Positions 14,996 through 15,334 of a DNA stretch of 15,334 bases are shown here, piece by piece (within the stretch, counting starts at the first letter, position 1; the number at the start of each line of letters is the position of its first letter). The stretch spans positions 1 through 15,334 of the forward strand of contig USGC01000025.1 of the NCBI GenBank assembly GCA_900554095.1, in the 5' to 3' direction. The position numbers and the translations under genes are program-made. A model generated the notes under the pieces. The model had not been told where the DNA came from and did no database searches. It saw only the letters and a program-made list of their open reading frames with translations. The stretch comes from an uncultured bacterium. GTDB taxonomy: Bacteria; Cyanobacteriota; Vampirovibrionia; Gastranaerophilales; Gastranaerophilaceae.

Positions 14996-15334
14996 TTAAT
15001 CAGTAGAGAAGATTTCTCTGATATCGTCCATTGTTAGGGATTTTACGATATTTCTGTCAACTGAAATTACGCTGTCAACAAGGTTACGTTTAACTGTTTT
15101 GAGCTTTTGAATTTTTTCTTCAACAGTGTTTTTAGTAATAAGTCTGTATACGAAAACTTTTTTAGTCTGCCCGATACGGTAAGCACGGTCGGTTGCCTGA
15201 TCTTCAACAGCAGGGTTCCACCACGGGTCGTAATGAATTACATAGTCTGCTCCTGTTAAGTTCAAGCCTGTTCCGCCGGCTTTTAAGCTGATTAAGAATA
15301 TAGGAATTTTGCTATTATTAAATCTTTCAACAGC
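14996..15334 (-). CDS. SNF2-family helicase/ATPase, C-terminal end (partial)
   Basis: The frame is open to the window edge, giving the last 112 residues of a SNF2/RapA-type double-stranded-DNA translocase. It contains helicase motif V (SLKAGGTGLNLTGADYVIH), the linking DPWWNPAVE block, and motif VI QATDRAYRIGQ with its arginine fingers, followed by the conserved VFVYRLITKNTVEEKI. These are diagnostic of the second RecA-like lobe of SNF2 proteins. The tail ends 32 residues later with a Leu/Asp-rich helix (LTMDDIREIF), typical of bacterial members. The N-terminal lobe and any SWIM zinc finger lie outside the window, so the subfamily and biological role (transcription recycling, repair or defence) cannot be judged. 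A secreted-protein gene follows 19 bases downstream. Confidence 0.93.
   Translation of the reverse strand, partial: AVERFNNSKIPIFLISLKAGGTGLNLTGADYVIHYDPWWNPAVEDQATDRAYRIGQTKKVFVYRLITKNTVEEKIQKLKTVKRNLVDSVISVDRNIVKSLTMDDIREIFSTD

Noticed and set aside
14996..15334. SNF2 helicase as part of an anti-phage system such as DISARM
   Set aside because: Only the C-terminal lobe is visible and the neighbour on the same strand is a secreted protein, with no methylase, nuclease or other defence gene in the window.

Overview
The window is an AT-rich stretch of a bacterial chromosome, densely packed with mostly housekeeping genes and with no phage, insertion sequence, CRISPR array, tRNA or rRNA that I can see. 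The proteins are rich in Lys, Ile, Asn and Glu. A TolC-type outer-membrane channel, a periplasmic adaptor and a secreted lytic transglycosylase point to a diderm (two-membrane) bacterium. MutS2 and a stand-alone MacB-type ATPase plus permease fit many low-GC lineages. The overall flavour resembles uncultured gut diderms such as Gastranaerophilales (non-photosynthetic relatives of Cyanobacteria), but that placement is inference; no 16S or other marker is present.

Layout. (1) 1-1150, plus strand: the 3' end of a GltD-like NADPH oxidoreductase gene, overlapped by a gene for a secreted protein of unknown function. (2) 1187-3550: mutS2. (3) 3648-4808: an M20/peptidase T-like aminopeptidase with its own extended -10 promoter. 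It ends in a strong bidirectional terminator shared with (4), a convergent lytic transglycosylase gene (4887-5525, minus) that starts at TTG. (5) A divergent 293-bp control region with a candidate promoter on each strand. (6) 5819-6906: methylthioadenosine phosphorylase followed by a small YggT membrane protein. (7) 6952-9766: trkA-trkH, a potassium uptake pair one base apart, whose promoter would yield a nearly leaderless mRNA. (8) 9870-14408: a four-gene efflux operon, TolC-like / MacA-like adaptor / ABC ATPase / MacB-like permease, with stop-start overlaps of 1, 1 and 4 bases. (9) 14422-15334, minus: a secreted Cys-rich protein and, upstream of it, the C-terminal end of a SNF2-family helicase that runs off the window.

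How the genes work together. Two clear functional units are present. In the TrkAH unit, the RCK protein gates the membrane K+ channel. In the tripartite efflux unit, the ABC ATPase and permease drive an adaptor and outer-membrane channel across both membranes. The rest are single housekeeping genes: peptide turnover, methionine and purine salvage, cell-wall turnover, and DNA or ribosome quality control. I did not find a convincing undescribed multi-gene system. The most interesting items are two uncharacterised secreted proteins, an operator-like dyad before the efflux operon, the probable leaderless trkA transcript, the altered glycine motif in TrkA, and the CxC tail of the phosphorylase.
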